From Polyangium mundeleinium (GTDB lineage: Bacteria > Myxococcota_A > Polyangia > Polyangiales > Polyangiaceae), in assembly GCF_028369105.1 (NCBI RefSeq), contig NZ_JAQNDO010000001.1:11874501-11938500 (forward strand): DNA of 64,000 nucleotides, in the 5' to 3' direction. Positions 61,335 to 64,000 of the stretch are shown here, one piece after another (the first letter of the stretch is position 1; every line of letters starts with the position of its first letter). The position numbers were made by a program, and so were the translations under genes. Under the pieces are notes generated by a model. That model saw only the letters and a list, made by a program, of their open reading frames with translations. It had not been told where the DNA came from and searched no databases.

Positions 61335-62159
61335 CTACTCGCGCACCCATTTCACACGGCCAAACCGCGACGCCTTGTGGAAGTTCCCCATCCCGAGGAT
61401 CGGGGACCAGGCGACGCCGCCGTTGTTCTGCATCGCATAAAAATTCATCCGCCAGACATCCCCGGGCGCGGGCGGCGAGGCTTTTGCTTTGGCGAACGAT
61501 TTCCAGGGGATCCGCGCCTCCACGGTGTATCCCTCGTCCTTGTCCTCGTCCGCGTCGATCGTGCCGCGGAGGACGACCGCGCTCGCGAGCCCGGCGCTCC
61601 AGTCCTGGTGCCCGAAGGGACCGGCGTTGCCGCCCCGGGGACGATTGTAATCGTCGAACTGCGAGTCGAAGACCAGGTTCTGCGGGCTTACCTGGATCTC
61701 GTAATAGTCCTTGTTGTCGCCGTCGCCGTCGGGGTCGATCATGACCTCGACGGTGTCGCGCTCCCAAAGGTGCGGGTCCGGCGCGTCCGTGGGAAAACCG
61801 CCGCGAATCGTCGTGTCTTTCACGTCGAAGGCGACGTACAGGTGCTGGTCGTCCCAGAGGAGCCGCGCGCTGCCCTGCACCGGGATCCGCGGATTGGGCG
61901 CGCCCGACGCGACGTCGACGAACGGTCCGGTCTCCGTCGCCTTCGCCCACGCAGGCTCGTCGAGCTTGCCGTCGATCGTGATCGTGTCGCCGGACGCGAT
62001 CGCCTTCACGGCGATCTCTTTGATCACGCGGCGCGGATCCTCGCCCGGCGCGCTCGTAGCGCCCGTCCCGCCCGCTTGTTGTTCGGATTTGCCGCCGCCC
62101 GGATCCCGCGAGCACGCGGCGAGGGCGAGCGCGCACGCGACGAAGAGGAATCGACGCAT
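61335..62159 (-). CDS. Lipoprotein with CBM9-like carbohydrate-binding domain
   Basis: 274 residues: signal peptide with lipobox LAAC, Gly/Ser-rich spacer, then a CBM9/DOMON-like beta-sandwich (~55-270). Family signatures include IDGKLDEPAWAKATETGPF, LLWDDQHLYVAFDVKD, ERDTVEVMIDPDGDGDNKDY, YTVEARIPWKSF. Such domains bind sugars or cover extracellular matrix sugars; the ligand is unknown. It lies 12 bases downstream of ffh on the same strand and convergent with the deiminase gene. Confidence 0.9.
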   Translation of the reverse strand: MRRFLFVACALALAACSRDPGGGKSEQQAGGTGATSAPGEDPRRVIKEIAVKAIASGDTITIDGKLDEPAWAKATETGPFVDVASGAPNPRIPVQGSARLLWDDQHLYVAFDVKDTTIRGGFPTDAPDPHLWERDTVEVMIDPDGDGDNKDYYEIQVSPQNLVFDSQFDDYNRPRGGNAGPFGHQDWSAGLASAVVLRGTIDADEDKDEGYTVEARIPWKSFAKAKASPPAPGDVWRMNFYAMQNNGGVAWSPILGMGNFHKASRFGRVKWVRE

Positions 62160-62171
62160 GCGCGCTCCCTG

Positions 62172-63845
<1,674 letters not shown>

Positions 63846-63926
63846 ACGGGGGCGCTCTTTAGCACGAGGCGCGCGCGTCCGTACCCCCTCGCGCGCGTTT
63901 TCCCTTGCCTGGTTCCTCAGACTCCG

Positions 63927-64000
63927 TCAGCGGCGGCGAAGGCGCAGCTCGGTCGCCGCCTTTTCGCAGGCCGGCATGGCCTCTTCGCTGCTCTTGCGGA
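63927..64000 (-). CDS. 3' partial CDS, unidentified
   Basis: The minus strand reads an open frame from the window edge to a stop at 63927: about 24 codons with the C-terminus EKAATELRLRRR. Too short to identify. It lies 81 bases upstream of ffh on the same strand. Confidence 0.5.
   Translation of the reverse strand, partial: RKSSEEAMPACEKAATELRLRRR

Overview
The window is GC-rich, densely coded DNA that I read as chromosome of a myxobacterium, most likely a Sorangiineae/Polyangiaceae member (inference). The reasons are three Hanks-type Ser/Thr kinases, two sigma factors (one of a myxobacterial family), and about fifteen lipoproteins with SPII lipoboxes, many with Gly-Gly-rich or poly-Ser linkers and Cys-rich tails. 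Housekeeping genes (argC, an argJ-argB fusion, def, ffh, hflK/hflC, a homocysteine methyltransferase-MTHFR fusion) show that it is chromosomal.

Layout. 1-12.4 kb: the end of a large unrecognised protein, a tandem universal stress protein, an S9 peptidase lipoprotein, a 21-bp tandem repeat, a beta-propeller (SBBP-type) lipoprotein, three further lipoproteins and the methyltransferase-MTHFR fusion. The spacers here carry relics of neighbouring genes (a MetF tail and pieces of the beta-propeller gene). 12.6-21 kb: macro-domain protein, sigma factor-lipoprotein-kinase cluster, dienelactone hydrolase, a lipoprotein with a CX4CH motif, and a second kinase.

21.3-30.3 kb is the most unusual part. 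It is a mosaic on the minus strand built from repeated modules: a Cys-tailed lipoprotein followed by a partner protein, an ECF-like sigma factor with a membrane-anchored extension, a TPR/PEGA-type protein with a predicted outer-membrane C-terminus, and a Cys-rich lipoprotein. Copies are intact, truncated, frameshifted or fused, and the 5' end of the TPR/PEGA gene occurs three times. A related set lies at 54.4-58.5 kb in the same gene order, with a different lipoprotein tail and different partner genes joined by ATGA overlaps. I propose that the lipoprotein-partner pairs are polymorphic effector/immunity-like cassettes, possibly analogous to Myxococcus SitA/SitI. This is inference, not shown by sequence.

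30.4-54 kb: a small hypothetical protein, a ferritin-like DUF2383 protein, peptide deformylase, a von Willebrand A lipoprotein, a two-gene hypothetical operon, then a codirectional run (sterol desaturase-like, DUF1993, MFS transporter, HflK, HflC). Next come several lipoproteins, a DksA-like protein lacking most zinc ligands, a geranylgeranyl-reductase-type flavoprotein, the arginine genes, a sigma-54-like promoter before two lipoproteins, and a kinase fused to a degenerate GGDEF-like domain. 59-64 kb: a coiled-coil protein, an agmatine deiminase-type lipoprotein, a CBM9-like lipoprotein, Ffh with a Gly/Met/Pro-repeat tail, and the end of one more gene.
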